Shown in pieces: positions 62,207 through 64,000 of a stretch of 64,000 nucleotides of DNA (the first letter of the stretch is position 1; each line of letters starts with the position of its first letter). Source of the DNA: Sphingopyxis sp. H073. GTDB taxonomy: Bacteria > Pseudomonadota > Alphaproteobacteria > Sphingomonadales > Sphingomonadaceae. The stretch is from contig NZ_LNSG01000003.1 of the NCBI RefSeq assembly GCF_001468395.1, positions 124,001-188,000 of the forward strand, in the 5' to 3' direction. The notes beneath the pieces are model-generated. The model worked only from the letters and a program-made list of their open reading frames with translations, did no database searches and had not been told where the DNA came from. The position numbers were made by a program, and so were the translations under genes.

Positions 62207-63429
62207 GCGAACGGCCCCTGTTCCGACATCGTGCTCTTGGCTATTCGCTGCGACGTGGCGCTTGCACCGGCGCGGTCGCAGTCCTGATGACGACGCCCGC
62301 CTATGCACAGATTGACAGCGAGGTCGTGGTTTCGGCGTCCGCCGGCTATGACAGCAATCCGTTCCTCGCGTTCGGCGGCGATCGTGACGTCGCCTCGTTC
62401 AGGCTTGAGTTGGTACCGACGATTTCGCGGTCCGACGAGATCAGCAGCATCCGTGTTTCAGGCCGGGTCGAGCATGTCGAATATGCCCGTCTTTATGATT
62501 CGGCGCAAAATCTGTCGGCGAACGTCGATGCGACCTATCGGATCAACGAACGTCTCGACGTTGCCGCGCGCGTCCAGATCGCCAGCACGATATCGACGAC
62601 CGACTTCACCCGCCCGGTCGAAGCCGGCGGAGATGGTGACGGCCTTCCGCCGCCGATCGACGACGACATCACCTTGCTGGGCGACCGGCAGCGGCGGAAC
62701 ACCGCGTCAGCGCAAGCCTCGTTGCATTATGTCGCGAGCGAGTTCGACGATATCCGCTGGACCGCGCTCGTGCAGACGCAACGCTATCCCTCGTCGAACA
62801 ACCTCGAAGATTCCGACTATGCGTCACAGCAGATCGCCTATACGCGGCGGCTGAACGAGGATATCACGCTCGGCGGGGTGCTTGCGGGAAGCATCAGCAA
62901 TTTCCGCAACGGCCGCGCCGGCGACGCCAAGATGATTTCACCGCAACTGTCGTTCGGCATCCGCTTGGCGCCGCGGTTCGAAGTATCGGGCAGCGCCGGC
63001 CTCTCCTTCACACGCACCAAATTGGCGCAGGGGACGAGCAGTTCCACGACCTTCGCGGGCAATCTGAGCCTTTGCTACAAGGTGACGCTCGACAATTTCT
63101 GTTTGACCGGCTCGCGGCAGGTCCTGCCCTCCGCGATCGGCGGCGTCCGCGAGCAAAGCTCGATCGGCGCGTCCTATTCGCGCCGGCTGTCGGAGCGTGA
63201 CACGATCCAGCTCGGTGGCAGCTATGCAACCGCCTCCAGCCCGTTGACCGGTATCGGCGGCGATTTCGAGAGCGTCCGGGGCTATGCACGTTACGACCGC
63301 CAGCTCACAGAGAAGCTGACGCTCTTCGCGAGCGCGGGTTATTCGGATTCGTCCGACGATTTGGGCGGCAAACGGTCGAACGTTCAGGGGGTCATCGGCA
63401 TTTCCTATCGGTTCGGGGGCGTGCGATGA
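62203..63429 (+). CDS. Outer-membrane beta-barrel of EPS export locus
   Basis: A 408-aa protein with a signal peptide ending AYAQ and mostly amphipathic strands (VVVSASAGYDSNPFLAFGG, TASAQASLHYVASEFDDIRW, GVIGISYRFGGVR at the end). The C-terminal aromatic end fits an outer-membrane barrel, of the kind linked to exosortase/EPS loci (TIGR03016-like or OMP_b-brl_2). It lies between the Wza-type and Wzz-type genes with 4-base overlaps on each side, so it is most likely the outer-membrane pore partner. Confidence 0.8.
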   Translation: MSERPLFRHRALGYSLRRGACTGAVAVLMTTPAYAQIDSEVVVSASAGYDSNPFLAFGGDRDVASFRLELVPTISRSDEISSIRVSGRVEHVEYARLYDSAQNLSANVDATYRINERLDVAARVQIASTISTTDFTRPVEAGGDGDGLPPPIDDDITLLGDRQRRNTASAQASLHYVASEFDDIRWTALVQTQRYPSSNNLEDSDYASQQIAYTRRLNEDITLGGVLAGSISNFRNGRAGDAKMISPQLSFGIRLAPRFEVSGSAGLSFTRTKLAQGTSSSTTFAGNLSLCYKVTLDNFCLTGSRQVLPSAIGGVREQSSIGASYSRRLSERDTIQLGGSYATASSPLTGIGGDFESVRGYARYDRQLTEKLTLFASAGYSDSSDDLGGKRSNVQGVIGISYRFGGVR

Positions 63430-64000
63430 GCGACGATCGTTTGGAACGGGAGGACGAAGGCGGGAATATCCTCACCCACCTGCCCACGATCATCCGCGAG
63501 CGCTATCGCTGGCTGCTGATTCCGGCTGTCCTCAGCTTGATCGCCGGGGTTGCCGCGGCCTTCCTGCTACCCACCGTCTATCGCTCGACCGCGACCCTGC
63601 TCGTCGAATCGCCGCAGCTTCCCGAGGATGTGGTCGGGACGCAGGACGGCGACGTTGTCGACCAGCGGATCGCCAAGATCCGGCAGCAGGTTTTGAGCCG
63701 CCCGCGTCTCATCGAGCTGATCCAGAAATATCGCCTCTATTCCGACGAGAGAGCGCGCAAGTCGCTTTCCGAAACGATTGAGCAGATGCGCAAGGCCACG
63801 ACGATTGAGGCAGTCTCCGCCGAACTTCAGCGCTCGGGAGGAAAGTCGTCGACGATCGCCTTCACGCTCAGCTTCGATTACAAAACGGCGGCGCAGGCAC
63901 AGGCCGTTGCGCAAGATATGACCGAGCAGGTGCTGCTGCTCGACGCCACGAAGACCTCCGAGCAGGCGGCGAACACAGTACAATTTCTGACCGATCAGGC
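63426..64000 (+). CDS. Wzz/chain-length determinant protein, 3'-truncated by window edge
   Basis: The N-terminal 191 codons of a polysaccharide co-polymerase. A cytoplasmic start (SDDRLEREDEGGNILTHLP) is followed by the first helix (YRWLLIPAVLSLIAGVAAAF-LLP), then the Wzz-type periplasmic start YRSTATLLVESPQLPEDVVG and the coiled region VVDQRIAKIRQQVLSRPRLI. It continues past the window. Starts ATGA, overlapping the barrel stop. Expected to control polymer length; a fused or separate tyrosine kinase would lie downstream. Confidence 0.88.
   Translation, partial: MSDDRLEREDEGGNILTHLPTIIRERYRWLLIPAVLSLIAGVAAAFLLPTVYRSTATLLVESPQLPEDVVGTQDGDVVDQRIAKIRQQVLSRPRLIELIQKYRLYSDERARKSLSETIEQMRKATTIEAVSAELQRSGGKSSTIAFTLSFDYKTAAQAQAVAQDMTEQVLLLDATKTSEQAANTVQFLTDQ

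Overview
The window looks like chromosomal DNA of a sphingomonad alphaproteobacterium, most likely near Sphingopyxis or Sphingomonas. GC content is high. The order CpoB-like / tilS / ftsH is alphaproteobacterial. The exosortase V (XrtV) sorting genes sit inside an exopolysaccharide locus, as in sphingomonads, and many genes start with GTG or TTG behind a clear Shine-Dalgarno. No plasmid, phage or intact insertion sequence is visible. The genus is an inference from gene content.

Bases 1-29644 are mostly housekeeping. They hold the 3' part of rpsD, an S9 and an M28 exported peptidase (divergent), and an agmatine-to-putrescine pair (aguA-aguB). A nitrobindin-like protein, a double PilZ protein, a divergent MreB paralogue, tRNA-Leu and an aldehyde dehydrogenase follow. 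Next come a RodZ-like protein, then CpoB-like, tilS and ftsH, small exported proteins, a DUF3800 protein, rpoZ, a phospholipase D-type enzyme, a phospholipid methyltransferase-like enzyme, an MFS carrier and a CDC48-type AAA ATPase. The stretch ends with a LysR regulator, an AI-2E family permease, tRNA-Thr, a cyclophilin, tRNA-Ser and an FNR-type oxygen regulator. Two complex palindromic repeats lie between genes at 4456-4539 and 11069-11143.

Bases 30063-38915 form an accessory metabolic cluster. It encodes an isochorismatase-like hydrolase (followed by its own terminator), then an overlapping run of haloperoxidase-type hydrolase, XapX protein, Tat-exported amidohydrolase, DoxX protein, MFS exporter and alginate-export-type porin. 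A convergent LysR gene, divergent from a pirin gene, closes it. The substrate is unknown. A UBP zinc-finger protein, an O6-alkylguanine methyltransferase and a retropepsin-like protein separate it from the next region.

Bases 40553 to the right end are a surface-polysaccharide and protein-sorting locus. It contains a PEP-CTERM substrate protein, EpsD-type PPIase, the XrtV accessory protein, exosortase V and EpsI. Around them are a flippase, an O-antigen ligase/polymerase-like protein, six glycosyltransferases of the GT1/GT4/GT2 types, a WecB/TagA/CpsF enzyme, a hexapeptide acyltransferase and the initiating sugar-1-phosphate transferase. A TPR lipoprotein, a Wza-type export protein, an outer-membrane barrel and the N-terminus of a Wzz-type protein complete it. 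A Tat-exported glycosidase-like protein lies between the ligase and EpsI. Together these could build, polymerise and export one polysaccharide and anchor PEP-CTERM proteins to the envelope. An inverted repeat of the form AACCGC-N6-GCGGT occurs in two of its divergent control regions.
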